A stretch of DNA of 13,914 nt from an uncultured Muribaculaceae bacterium (lineage in GTDB: Bacteria; Bacteroidota; Bacteroidia; Bacteroidales; Muribaculaceae). The position numbers and the translations under genes were made by a program. Numbering within the stretch: position 1 is the stretch's first letter; each line of letters opens with the position of its first letter. The stretch covers positions 1 to 13,914 of the forward strand of contig CAQFOZ010000056.1 in NCBI GenBank assembly GCA_948788915.1, read 5' to 3'. The notes under the pieces were generated by a model, which ran no database searches, was not told the DNA's origin, and saw only the letters and a list, made by a program, of their open reading frames with translations. Below, piece by piece: positions 1 through 8,322 of the stretch.

Positions 1-177
1 CAGGCTGTGTTCACAAGAGATGCATTACTGAAGCAATTAAACTACCGTCCGGAACCAGTTGAGCCGGTAGCTGCGCCGAAGCCATCTGTAACGGATGCGG
101 CTGTGACATCTGCCTCAAAACAGACAACAGACGCGGACAGCAAAATCAATTCAAATACCGCTAAACCAGAGGCATGA
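1..177 (+). CDS. nuoI: NADH-quinone oxidoreductase subunit I, C-terminal end (partial)
   Basis: An open frame runs from the window edge to a TGA at 175-177, giving the last 58 residues of a protein whose start lies outside the window. The visible part begins QAVFTRDALLKQLNYRPEP and then becomes a low-complexity tail rich in Ala, Pro, Thr, Ser and Lys, probably disordered. No iron-sulfur cysteines are visible; in NuoI they lie further upstream. The assignment rests on position: nuoI normally precedes nuoJ in nuo operons, and the genes that follow are nuoJ-K-L-M-N on the same strand. NuoI is the peripheral-arm subunit carrying clusters N6a and N6b, which passes electrons toward quinone. The gap to nuoJ is 58 nt with no terminator, so co-transcription is likely. 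Another accessory nuo protein cannot be excluded from the tail alone. Confidence 0.6.
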   Translation, partial: QAVFTRDALLKQLNYRPEPVEPVAAPKPSVTDAAVTSASKQTTDADSKINSNTAKPEA

Positions 178-235
178 TGTTGATTGTCTGGTGTGTTTAG
201 TCTGGTCTTATTAAGAAAATAAAACAACAATATAA

Positions 236-763
236 ATGGATTCAGTAGCAAATATTATTTTGTATTTCGTGGTAGCTATTGCCGTGACAGTGTTTTCGGT
301 GATGGCTGTTACGTCTCGCAGGATTCTCAGAGCTGCAACATATCTGCTTTTTGTGCTGATTAGCACGGCTGTGATTTATTTTCAGCTGGGTTATCAGTTT
401 CTCGGGGCTGTTCAGATTGCGGTTTATGCAGGAGGCATTATGGTGCTTTTTGTGTTTTCGATTATCCTGACGCGTAAGCCGGGCGAAAAGGAATCTTTCC
501 TTGATTCTCATCGACGTGCCATTGGTATATCGGTGTCGATAGCAGGATGTATACTGTTATTGTTAGCTCTGTTTACTATGCCTTTATTAAACGGTGTTTC
601 TTTGACGGATGCTCTCGCGGCCGGAAATCAGATTACAATGAAAGAAATCGGAACGGCGATGGTGGGATCAGATAGGTTCCAGTATCTGTTGCCGTTTGAG
701 GCTATCAGTGTGTTGTTACTTGCATGTATAATTGGAGGCGTTGTCGTTGCCCGTAAAAGATAA
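236..763 (+). CDS. nuoJ: NADH-quinone oxidoreductase subunit J (membrane arm of complex I)
   Basis: The 175-residue protein is of normal NuoJ length and has five predicted membrane helices. The NuoJ/ND6 signature is clear: FLGAVQI at residues 55-61, followed by VYAGGIMVLFVF at 63-74. This is the third helix, which in known complex I structures carries a pi-bulge and takes part in coupling quinone reduction to proton pumping. The last helix (about 150-171) ends in a basic VARKR. NuoJ sits in the inner membrane between NuoH and NuoK. The ATG at 236 follows an A-rich stretch (aaaacaacaa) with no Shine-Dalgarno motif, which is usual for Bacteroidetes. nuoK begins only 5 nt after the stop, so translation is probably coupled. 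I see no missing residues or frame problems. Confidence 0.95.
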   Translation: MDSVANIILYFVVAIAVTVFSVMAVTSRRILRAATYLLFVLISTAVIYFQLGYQFLGAVQIAVYAGGIMVLFVFSIILTRKPGEKESFLDSHRRAIGISVSIAGCILLLLALFTMPLLNGVSLTDALAAGNQITMKEIGTAMVGSDRFQYLLPFEAISVLLLACIIGGVVVARKR

Positions 764-768
764 TCATT

Positions 769-1080
769 ATGGATTTAAGCATTTTATGGTATCTTGTGCC
801 GAGCGTGATAATGTTTGCCGCCGGTGTTTACGGATTTGTTACCCGTAAAAACATGATTGCATTGCTGATCTCGCTTGAATTGATGTTGAATTCTGCAGAT
901 CTTAATTTTGTCGTTTTCAACCGCTATCTTTTCCCCGGATCTATGGAAGGTATGTTCTTTACTCTTTTTGCTATAGCCATAGCAGCCGCGGAGACCGCGA
1001 TTGCAATCGCAATCATAATTAATATCTATCGTGCTGTTCAAAGCACTGATATAAATGTTGTTGATAAAATGAAATACTAA
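769..1080 (+). CDS. nuoK: NADH-quinone oxidoreductase subunit K (membrane arm of complex I)
   Basis: The 103-residue, three-helix protein matches NuoK/ND4L in length and motifs. The helix-2 motif LELMLN holds Glu37 and the helix-3 motif AAAETAIAIAI holds Glu75. By position these match the two buried glutamates (E36 and E72 in E. coli) that form part of the proton path linking the quinone site to the antiporter-like subunits. A short charged tail (residues 90-103) follows helix 3. The gene lies 5 nt after nuoJ and 3 nt before nuoL, so it is translated within a tight J-K-L block. The start ATG at 769 gives the standard N-terminus; no longer in-frame start fits. Confidence 0.96.
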   Translation: MDLSILWYLVPSVIMFAAGVYGFVTRKNMIALLISLELMLNSADLNFVVFNRYLFPGSMEGMFFTLFAIAIAAAETAIAIAIIINIYRAVQSTDINVVDKMKY

Positions 1081-1083
1081 GAT

Positions 1084-3048
1084 ATGGGCATTACACTTCC
1101 AGTTTTGATCTTGGCATTGCCGTTTGCGATGTTCCTTATCTTAGGAATCGGCGGCGTGAAAATGCCCCGTAAACTTGCGGGAATATTGGGCATTTGTGCC
1201 AACGGTGCTCTGTTAGCGATAAGCTATATTGTTGCACTAACATATTTCTTTAGCGGAGAAACCGCTTATATTATTGATGGTGTGCGTCAACAGTTACAAC
1301 TTTTTGATGTAACCTGGATGGCTTTCACAGATAGGCTTGTAGTAAATATTGGGTTCCTGCTTGATCCTATAAGCGCGATGATGCTTATTGTTATAACCAC
1401 AATCTCGTTTATGGTGCATCTTTATAGCTGGGGATACATGGAACATGAGCCGGGATTCCAGCGTTATTACGCGTTCCTTTCTTTATTTACATTCTCCATG
1501 CTTGGTCTGGTGGTTGCTACCAATATCTTCCAGATGTACATATTCTGGGAGCTTGTAGGTGTGTCTTCGTACCTGTTGATAGGTTTCTTCTATAAACTCC
1601 CTTCTGCAGTATCCGCATCCAAAAAGGCATTTATAGTAACCCGATTTGCAGATCTGTTTATGCTTATAGGTATACTGGTTCTTTCATACTATGTGGCCGA
1701 AACACCGGCAGACGGACCGCTGGGCGGGGCTTCTGCTTTTAATTTTATAATGCTGAACAATAATTCTGTAAATGTGCTTGAATCAACATTGTGTGGCACA
1801 TTTATGGGCGGATCAATACTCAGTTGGGCTATGGTCTTCATTTTTGTCGGAGGTATGGGTAAATCGGCGATGCTGCCGCTTCATATCTGGCTTCCGGATG
1901 CAATGGAGGGCCCGACTCCTGTATCTGCATTGATTCATGCTGCCACAATGGTTGTGGCTGGTGTATATCTTGTCGCACGTTTCTTCCCTCTGTATCTAAT
2001 TGCGGAAGGCTCGTTGTTGTTTATAACAGTGGTTGGAGCGATAACGGCTTTCTATGCGGCTGTCGTGGCTTGTTGTCAGATAGATATAAAAAGGATTCTT
2101 GCTTTCTCCACTATCTCTCAGATAGCGTTTATGATGGTTTCTTTGGGTGTGACCCGACCTGAACTTCATGAGGGTATGGGTTATATGGCATCTATGTTCC
2201 ACCTTTTTACTCACGCGATGTTCAAGGCGTTGCTGTTCCTTGGAGCGGGTGCTCTGATTCATGCTGTGCATTCCAATAACTACACGGCAATGGGAGGAAT
2301 GAGAAAGTACATGCCTATTACTCACTGGACATTCCTCATTGGCTGTCTCGCAATTGCGGGTATTCCTCCGTTCTCCGGATTCTTTTCTAAGGATGAGATG
2401 TTGACGGCCATGTATGCCAACAGCCCGCTTTGGGGAGCTTGGATGACAATGGTAGCCGCTCTGACTGCTTTTTATATGTTCAGAATGTACTTCCTTGTGT
2501 TCTGGTGGGAGGAGAATCCTCATTATAAAGAACACACCCCGCATGATGCTCCCTGGCAGATGTCAATTCCATTGATTTTCCTCGCTGCGGTAAGCTGTCT
2601 TGCCGGATTCTTGCCGTTCGGTGAATTTGTAACTTGGAACCGGGAGCCATATCATATCCATCTCGACATGAGTGTGGCAATTCCATCGATATGTGTGGCA
2701 GTTGTTGCTATCGCGTTTGCAGCGTGGCTGTATGCGCGGAAGAATGATAAACCGGCAAAGATGAAAGCTGCAATGCCGGCATTATGGGAAGCCGCTCATA
2801 GACGATTCTATTGGGATGAAATATATATGTTTATAACCCATAAAATTATCTTTAACGGAGTTTGTCGTGGCATAGCATGGTTTGACAGACATGTTATTGA
2901 CGGAACAATGGATGGCCTTGCTGCTGTCACACAATATACCTCTGCAAAAATCAAGGGCTTACAGAGTGGTAATGTGCAGGCTTACGTTCTGTGGTACTTT
3001 ATAGGTGCTGTCATATTGGCCGCCATCACTTGGATATGTTTATTATAA
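1084..3048 (+). CDS. nuoL: NADH-quinone oxidoreductase subunit L, distal antiporter-like subunit
   Basis: NuoL is the distal proton-pumping subunit of complex I, an Mrp-antiporter-like integral membrane protein. The 654-residue length lies at the long end of the usual range. Channel residues are all present: Glu156 in FWELVGVSSYLL (E. coli E144), Lys260 in GGMGKSAMLPLH (TM7 lysine, K229), His285 in ALIHAAT (H254), His377 and Lys381 in THAMFKALLF (H338 and K342) and Lys436 in FFSKDE (K399). After about residue 560 comes the NuoL-specific C-terminal part: an amphipathic section containing RRFYWDEIY, then the long lateral helix and a final membrane anchor (632-654). This tail, absent from NuoM and NuoN, makes the subunit call secure. 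The gap to nuoM is 33 nt with no terminator. Confidence 0.97.
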   Translation: MGITLPVLILALPFAMFLILGIGGVKMPRKLAGILGICANGALLAISYIVALTYFFSGETAYIIDGVRQQLQLFDVTWMAFTDRLVVNIGFLLDPISAMMLIVITTISFMVHLYSWGYMEHEPGFQRYYAFLSLFTFSMLGLVVATNIFQMYIFWELVGVSSYLLIGFFYKLPSAVSASKKAFIVTRFADLFMLIGILVLSYYVAETPADGPLGGASAFNFIMLNNNSVNVLESTLCGTFMGGSILSWAMVFIFVGGMGKSAMLPLHIWLPDAMEGPTPVSALIHAATMVVAGVYLVARFFPLYLIAEGSLLFITVVGAITAFYAAVVACCQIDIKRILAFSTISQIAFMMVSLGVTRPELHEGMGYMASMFHLFTHAMFKALLFLGAGALIHAVHSNNYTAMGGMRKYMPITHWTFLIGCLAIAGIPPFSGFFSKDEMLTAMYANSPLWGAWMTMVAALTAFYMFRMYFLVFWWEENPHYKEHTPHDAPWQMSIPLIFLAAVSCLAGFLPFGEFVTWNREPYHIHLDMSVAIPSICVAVVAIAFAAWLYARKNDKPAKMKAAMPALWEAAHRRFYWDEIYMFITHKIIFNGVCRGIAWFDRHVIDGTMDGLAAVTQYTSAKIKGLQSGNVQAYVLWYFIGAVILAAITWICLL

Positions 3049-3081
3049 TTAACTTCATATAGCTTTGCAAAAGAAATAATC

Positions 3082-4596
3082 ATGTTTGGAAATATCTTAA
3101 TTTGGTTTGTGATTGTCCCCGTGCTTATGATAGCAGGGTTGGCATGTTGCGGCAACAGCAATATGAAGGCAATCCGTACAGTAATGGTGGCAGGATCCAC
3201 CGCCCTTCTCGGCATGGCCGTTTGGCTGGTATGTGAGTTCCTTTCTCTAAGGGCCGCAGGTGATACCTCAGAAATGCTTTTTACAGGTAGCTGGCTTTGG
3301 TATGCTCCACTAAATATTCATCTTGCCGTGGGTGTTGATGGCATATCTGTATTGATGTTACTCCTTTCTGCAATCATTGTTTTTGCCGGAACGTTTGCGT
3401 CATGGAAAATTGATCCACTGCCAATGAACTTCTTTTTATGGTTCTGCCTACTTTCAACGGGTGTGTTCGGCTTCTTTATCTCTATAGACATGTTTACAAT
3501 GTTCATGTTTTATGAGGTGGCTCTTATCCCGATGTATCTTTTGATCGGAGTCTGGGGTACTGGACGCAAGGAATATTCTGCAATGAAATTGACACTCATG
3601 CTAATGGGTGGATCTGCATTCCTTATGCTTGGTTTGCTTGGTATATTCTGGCACAGCGCACCGACTTTGGATCAGTGCACGTGGAATATTCTTGAGATTT
3701 CACACAATGCCGCGATTGATCCAAGTTGGCAGAGACTTCTTTTCTGCTTTACTTTTGTCGGCTTTGGTGTTTTGGGTGCCATGTTCCCGTTCCATACTTG
3801 GAGTCCTGATGGTCATGCTTGTGCTCCGACTGCAGTGTCTATGCTTCATGCCGGAGTCCTTATGAAACTTGGTGGTTATGGATGTTTTAGAATTGCAATT
3901 TTCTTGTGTCCCCAGGGAGCACAGGAGCTTGCATGGATTTTTATTATTCTTACAGGTATAAGTGTGGTATACGGCGCTTTCTCCGCTTGTGTGCAGACCG
4001 ACCTCAAATATATCAATGCATATTCATCGGTTTCACATTGCGGCATGGTTCTCTTTGCGATACTGATGCTTAATACTACCGCGATGACGGGTGGTATTCT
4101 CCAGATGTTGTCGCATGGTCTTATGACAGCATTGTTCTTTGCATTGATCGGTATGATTTATGGAAGAACTCATACCAGAGATATACGGCAGATGGGCGGA
4201 TTAATGAAAATAATGCCATATCTTGGAGTGTGCTACATGATAGCAGGTTTTGCTTCTTTGGGACTCCCCGGTATGTCGGGTTTTGTTGCAGAGATGACAA
4301 TTTTCTTTGGTGCATTCGAGAACGCTGATATGTTCCACAGGGTGTTTGTAATAGCTGCTACCTGTTCTATTGTAATAACAGCGGTATACATTTTGCGTGT
4401 TGTAGGTAAACTTGTGTTAGGCCCTGTTCAGGATGAACACCATCTTTCGTTGACTGATGCAAGTTGGTGGGAGCGTCTGTCAACTGTGACTCTGATTGCA
4501 TGTCTTGCAGGCATTGGCTTCTTCCCGAACTGGATAAATGAGGCGATACGTACAAGTTTTGAACCGATAATTAATGCGCTTCAGAACGCTATTTAA
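3082..4596 (+). CDS. nuoM: NADH-quinone oxidoreductase subunit M, with the TM7 lysine replaced by Leu
   Basis: NuoM is the middle antiporter-like proton-pumping subunit of complex I. The 504-residue protein has about 14 predicted membrane helices and is of normal length. Glu145 in FYEVALIPMYLL matches E. coli E144, Lys262 in GVLMKLGGYG matches K265, and Glu404 in GFVAEMTIFFG matches E407. The TM7 block reads GFGVLGAMFPFHTWSPDGH; anchoring on the PFHTW motif puts Leu231 (codon TTG at 3772-3774) where NuoM, NuoL and NuoN normally have the buried proton-channel lysine (K234 in E. coli). No other lysine occurs in that helix. The frame is open and every other motif is intact, so this is a real substitution rather than decay. 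It may be a lineage trait. It is the fourth complete gene of the operon, 32 nt before nuoN. Confidence 0.95.
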   Translation: MFGNILIWFVIVPVLMIAGLACCGNSNMKAIRTVMVAGSTALLGMAVWLVCEFLSLRAAGDTSEMLFTGSWLWYAPLNIHLAVGVDGISVLMLLLSAIIVFAGTFASWKIDPLPMNFFLWFCLLSTGVFGFFISIDMFTMFMFYEVALIPMYLLIGVWGTGRKEYSAMKLTLMLMGGSAFLMLGLLGIFWHSAPTLDQCTWNILEISHNAAIDPSWQRLLFCFTFVGFGVLGAMFPFHTWSPDGHACAPTAVSMLHAGVLMKLGGYGCFRIAIFLCPQGAQELAWIFIILTGISVVYGAFSACVQTDLKYINAYSSVSHCGMVLFAILMLNTTAMTGGILQMLSHGLMTALFFALIGMIYGRTHTRDIRQMGGLMKIMPYLGVCYMIAGFASLGLPGMSGFVAEMTIFFGAFENADMFHRVFVIAATCSIVITAVYILRVVGKLVLGPVQDEHHLSLTDASWWERLSTVTLIACLAGIGFFPNWINEAIRTSFEPIINALQNAI

Positions 4597-4605
4597 TGAA
4601 TTAAT

Positions 4606-4628
4606 CAAAAAGAATAACAACAATAACA
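4606..4628 (+). promoter_or_regulatory. A-rich translation leader of nuoN
   Basis: The 23 nt directly before the nuoN ATG consist almost only of A with scattered C and T (for example aataacaacaataac) and hold no GGAGG-like element. This is a clear example of the Shine-Dalgarno-independent, A-rich initiation region typical of Bacteroidetes. It supports the ATG at 4629 as the start. Confidence 0.6.
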
Positions 4629-6071
4629 ATGGATTATTCTCAATTTGGGGCAATGTTGCCCGAACTGATTATACTGGGTGTTTTTCTGCTGGTCTTTTTA
4701 TTTGACACTTTCAGCGGAGAAGGCCCAAAGAAGTTGCTTACTCCATTTACAACCGTTTTATTTGGATTGGCAACAGTAGCGATTTGGTTGATGCCGTCAA
4801 GCAGTGAATCTATATTTGGAGGAATGTATGTGAACGACACTGCATGTCAGGCAATGAAAGCGATTCTCAATATCGGTGTGTTTATTGTCTTCCTGCAATC
4901 TGCAAAATGGGTAGAGAGTGACGAGGTGGCAATTAGGAAAGGTGAGTTTTATGAATTGATTCTGGTTACTCTGTTTGGCATGTATCTTATGATATCGGCA
5001 AGACATTTCCTTTTGTTTATCATAGGACTCGAATCGGCTTCACTTCCCCTTGCTGCACTTGTGGCATTCAATAAAAAACATTATGAAAGTCACGAGGCTG
5101 CCGCCAAATATATTCTTACGGCAGTATTCTCTTCTGCAATATTGATGATGGGATTGTCTTTCGTTTATGCATTCTCCGGAGGATCTCTTTATTTCAATGA
5201 CATCTGTAACAATATTGTGTCCGGTGAGGGTTCAGGGCTACTTATCGTAGCTTTGGCATTTGTTCTTGCTGGAATTGGATTCAAACTGTCATTGGTGCCT
5301 TTCCATCTCTGGACAGCGGATGTGTATCAAGGAGCTCCTACTGCAGTGACAAGTTATTTGTCTGTCATATCAAAGGGAGCAGCGGCCTTTGCTTTCTTTG
5401 TGATTTTTGTACAGGCATTCGGGACCATGTTCAGCGATGTTTGGGAATGGATGATGTACGCGGTGATTATCGTGACAATTACAGTTGGTAACTTGTTTGC
5501 TATACGTCAGCGCAACATGAAACGCTTCATGGCGTTTTCTTCGATTTCTCAGGCCGGATATATTATGCTTGGTGTTATGGCAGGAGGTATCGGTCTCGCT
5601 TCAATGATGTATTACATATTTGTTTATATCGTCAGCAACCTGGGTGCGTTTGCGGTTATTTCAAGCATAGAAAACAATTCAGGTAAACTTTCAATGGATG
5701 ATTATACCGGTTTGCATAAAACAAATCCCTGGTTGTCATTTGCAATGACTCTGGCAATGTTCTCATTGGCTGGTATACCTCCGTTTGCCGGATTCTTCAG
5801 TAAGATTCTAATCTTTACTGCAGTTACAAGCACCGGCTCAACGGCTTTATATATGCTTGTGCTTGTTGCATTGATCAACACTATAATTTCTTTGTACTAT
5901 TACCTGCTTGTAGTGAAGGCTATTTGGATTTCCCCAGGAGACGCTTTAGTCTCAAAATTCAAATCAGCATTTAGCGAGAGACTGGCATTATGGTTATGCG
6001 TTGCAGGAATTGTATTGTTCGGTGTTGTTCCGTTCATATATGAATATTGTGTAAAAGCAGTAATTGGTTAA
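4629..6071 (+). CDS. nuoN: NADH-quinone oxidoreductase subunit N, proximal antiporter-like subunit
   Basis: NuoN is the third antiporter-like subunit of complex I, next to NuoK. The 480-residue protein has about 14 membrane helices. Key residues are in place: Glu135 in IGLESASLP (E. coli E133), Lys219 in GIGFKLSLVPFHLW (TM7 lysine, K217), Lys249 in VISKGAA (K247) and Lys392 in AGFFSKILIF (K395). The motif FHLWTADVYQGAPT is characteristic of NuoN and separates it from NuoL and NuoM. It is the last gene of the operon: the stop at 6069-6071 is followed by a strong terminator about 45 nt later. Its intact TM7 lysine contrasts with the Leu in NuoM just upstream. Confidence 0.97.
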   Translation: MDYSQFGAMLPELIILGVFLLVFLFDTFSGEGPKKLLTPFTTVLFGLATVAIWLMPSSSESIFGGMYVNDTACQAMKAILNIGVFIVFLQSAKWVESDEVAIRKGEFYELILVTLFGMYLMISARHFLLFIIGLESASLPLAALVAFNKKHYESHEAAAKYILTAVFSSAILMMGLSFVYAFSGGSLYFNDICNNIVSGEGSGLLIVALAFVLAGIGFKLSLVPFHLWTADVYQGAPTAVTSYLSVISKGAAAFAFFVIFVQAFGTMFSDVWEWMMYAVIIVTITVGNLFAIRQRNMKRFMAFSSISQAGYIMLGVMAGGIGLASMMYYIFVYIVSNLGAFAVISSIENNSGKLSMDDYTGLHKTNPWLSFAMTLAMFSLAGIPPFAGFFSKILIFTAVTSTGSTALYMLVLVALINTIISLYYYLLVVKAIWISPGDALVSKFKSAFSERLALWLCVAGIVLFGVVPFIYEYCVKAVIG

Positions 6072-6117
6072 TGCCCTGACAGATTAATTGATAATATTAT
6101 ACATCAATAATAATATT

Positions 6118-6152
6118 AAAGAGTCGCATTGAACAGCAATGCGACTCTTTTT
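6118..6152 (+). terminator. Rho-independent terminator of the nuo operon
   Basis: A perfect 14-bp stem (6118-6131 with 6137-6150; AAAGAGTCGCATTG on the left) closes a 5-nt loop (aacag) and runs into a T-tract at 6148-6152. It lies about 45 nt after the nuoN stop. Because the left arm starts with AAA, it may work weakly in the other direction, but no gene ends there on the minus strand. Confidence 0.92.
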
Positions 6153-6238
6153 GTTCCCCTAATGAATGTAACAGTCGGGTTCTTATATAAGTTCAATAAT
6201 AAAAAGTGCAAAAACATATTGTAAAACATATTTTTTTA

Positions 6239-6270
6239 ATTGGATTTAAGAATGTTTAAATATAATTTTG
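6239..6270 (+). promoter_or_regulatory. Candidate promoter of the glycogen operon
   Basis: TAATTTTG at 6263-6270 fits the Bacteroidetes primary-sigma -7 box TAnnTTTG exactly. ATTG at 6239-6242, 20 nt upstream, is one base off the TTTG -33 box at the usual spacing. Transcription would start near 6277, leaving an AT-rich leader of roughly 78 nt before the debrancher ATG. I recognise no riboswitch or operator in that leader. The call rests only on sequence match in an AT-rich region. Confidence 0.5.
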
Positions 6271-6354
6271 TAGGAAACGAGTCAGAAATAATATACAATC
6301 TGATATTCAATATTAATATAAAAAATTATTTTAACCCGAAATAAAATTATTATC

Positions 6355-8319
6355 ATGAGTTATTTAAAGTTCGATAAGAACCTTATGATCAATCTGGAGC
6401 AAAGCCTTCCAAAGGAAATGCTGCGCACCAATAAGTCGGGGGCATATCATTGTACAACAGTAGTTGGGTGCAACACAAGAAAGCAACATGGCTTACTTGT
6501 AATACCTATTCCTGAGATGGATGATAAGGCGCATGTTCTGTTGTCATCGTTGGACGAGACCGTGATTCAGCACGGAGCTGAGTTCAATCTCGGATTGCAT
6601 CAGTATGGCGACAATGTGTTCAGCCCCAATGGCCATAAGTATATAAGAGAATTCAATTGTGAGAGTGTTCCTGTAATGACTTTCCGGGTTGGAGGAGTTG
6701 TGATGACAAAGGAAAAAGTGTTCATCTCTCATGAGAACAGAATACTTATCAAATATACGCTTAAAGAAGCGCACAGCTCAACTACACTGCGCTTCCGCCC
6801 ATTTCTTGCTTTTAGAAATGCAAATGATCTTTGTGTGGAAAATGGTGCTATAAATACAACCATAGAAACTGTGAAGAATGGGATTTCTTCTTGTCTTTAT
6901 GCAGGATATCCTAATCTATATATGCAGTTTAATAAGGATGTAAAGTGGGTTGATGATGGTCATTGGTATAAGGGGATTGAGTATAATAAAGATAAGAGCA
7001 GGGGAATACCATATAAAGAGGATCTGTGGGTTCCCGGATATTTTGAATTGCCTATAAAAAAAGGAGAATCTATTATATTCTCGGCAGCCACATTTGAATG
7101 TGATCCTAAAAAATTCAATAAAACTTATGACGAGGAGCTTGCAACGCGCACTTGTCGCACGAGTTTTTTCAATTGTCTTAAAAATTCAGCGAAACAATTT
7201 TATCTGAAAAATGAGACGGGCACATATATTATGGCAGGTTATCCCTGGTATAATGTGCGGGCAAGAGATGAGTTGATAGCATTGCCGGGATGCACATTGT
7301 CTATCGATCATGATAAAGATTACTTCGAAATTCTTGATACATTTTTAAAAGCTCTTCAGCAGTATATCCAGACAGGTGAACTCAACAAAACTATTCATGA
7401 GATAGATTTGCCTGATATACCGTTGTGGGCCATATGGGCTATCCAGCAATACAAGCGCTATTCTGATGTGGCAAGTTGTCGGAAACGATATGGAGATGTT
7501 GTCAGAGGTCTTGTTGATGCGATCCGTGGTGAGCGTATACGAAATTTAAAGTTGAATGACAATGGTCTTGTTTCCTCGAATGGGCAGAATACACCGGTAA
7601 CATGGCTTTCTGCTTCTATAAACGGCAGACCTATAATCCCCCGTACCGGGTATATCCTTGAGTTTAACGCACTTTGGTTCAATGCTGTTAATTTCCTGAT
7701 AACTCTATATGACGGAGTTAAGGGAGAAGATGGTTATGTGAAAGAGTTGAAAGAACTTTCTGAAAAAATTAAGCAATCTTTCAGAGATACTTTCCTTAAT
7801 GATTATGGTTATCTTTATGATTATGTGAACGGAGGGTATACTGATCTTGAGGTTAGACCCAATCTTGCCATTGCAATTGGTCTTGAGTATTCTCCACTTG
7901 AAAGAAGTGAAAGAAAAAAGGTGCTTGACCTTTGTACACGGGAACTGCTTACTCCAAAGGGACTCCGTTCTCTAAGCCCCAAAAGTTTTGCCTACAATCC
8001 AACTTATGTGGGAAATCCGGTTGAGAGGGAATATGCGGTGCATCAGGGTCCTGCCCGTCCGTGGCTGTTCGGATTTTATGCCGATGCGTACTTCCGGGTG
8101 TTTGGCATTTCAGGATTGTCTTTTATTGAAAGAATGTTGATCGGATATGAGGACGAGATGGCCGAAGGTTGTATCGGCTCTCTGTCAGAGATGTATGACG
8201 GAAATCCTCCATATACTGGCCGTGGTGCTGTCAGTACGGCAAAAAATGTTGGGGAGATTCTCCGTACAATAAAAACAGTGAAAAAGATGACAAAACTATT
8301 AACCTCTCAAACTGAATAA
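6355..8319 (+). CDS. Glycogen debranching enzyme (GH133-type amylo-alpha-1,6-glucosidase), divergent active-site motifs
   Basis: This enzyme family hydrolyses alpha-1,6 branch points of cytoplasmic glycogen. The 654 residues match the bacterial/archaeal debrancher architecture: an N-terminal beta-rich domain (about 10-250; TNKSGAY, CNTRKQHGLLV, SSLDETVIQHGAEFNLG, PFLAFRN) and a C-terminal (alpha/alpha)6 glucosidase domain (about 275-650; AGYPWY, IALPG, LEFNALWFNA, AVHQG, GSLSEMYDGNPP). Glu612 in LSEMYDG sits where the family base is expected. Several active-site blocks differ from what I recall: GRD is ARD at 303-305, TWMDA is TWLSA at 416-420 (Ser419 for Asp), HQGTVWPW is HQGPARPW at 563-570, and QAWS is TAKN at 628-631. 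Activity is therefore uncertain; the fold assignment is firm. There is no signal peptide. The stop is 3 nt before the next ATG, indicating an operon. Confidence 0.9.
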   Translation: MSYLKFDKNLMINLEQSLPKEMLRTNKSGAYHCTTVVGCNTRKQHGLLVIPIPEMDDKAHVLLSSLDETVIQHGAEFNLGLHQYGDNVFSPNGHKYIREFNCESVPVMTFRVGGVVMTKEKVFISHENRILIKYTLKEAHSSTTLRFRPFLAFRNANDLCVENGAINTTIETVKNGISSCLYAGYPNLYMQFNKDVKWVDDGHWYKGIEYNKDKSRGIPYKEDLWVPGYFELPIKKGESIIFSAATFECDPKKFNKTYDEELATRTCRTSFFNCLKNSAKQFYLKNETGTYIMAGYPWYNVRARDELIALPGCTLSIDHDKDYFEILDTFLKALQQYIQTGELNKTIHEIDLPDIPLWAIWAIQQYKRYSDVASCRKRYGDVVRGLVDAIRGERIRNLKLNDNGLVSSNGQNTPVTWLSASINGRPIIPRTGYILEFNALWFNAVNFLITLYDGVKGEDGYVKELKELSEKIKQSFRDTFLNDYGYLYDYVNGGYTDLEVRPNLAIAIGLEYSPLERSERKKVLDLCTRELLTPKGLRSLSPKSFAYNPTYVGNPVEREYAVHQGPARPWLFGFYADAYFRVFGISGLSFIERMLIGYEDEMAEGCIGSLSEMYDGNPPYTGRGAVSTAKNVGEILRTIKTVKKMTKLLTSQTE

Positions 8320-8322
8320 TAT

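Noticed and set aside
1996..2544. Minus-strand ORF of 182 codons inside nuoL
   Set aside because: nuoL is fully conserved across this region; the antisense product is His/Arg/Ser-rich with no domain.
6156..6354. AT-rich leader region considered for a riboswitch or small RNA
   Set aside because: Apart from the promoter candidate I found no strong paired structure or known aptamer motif.
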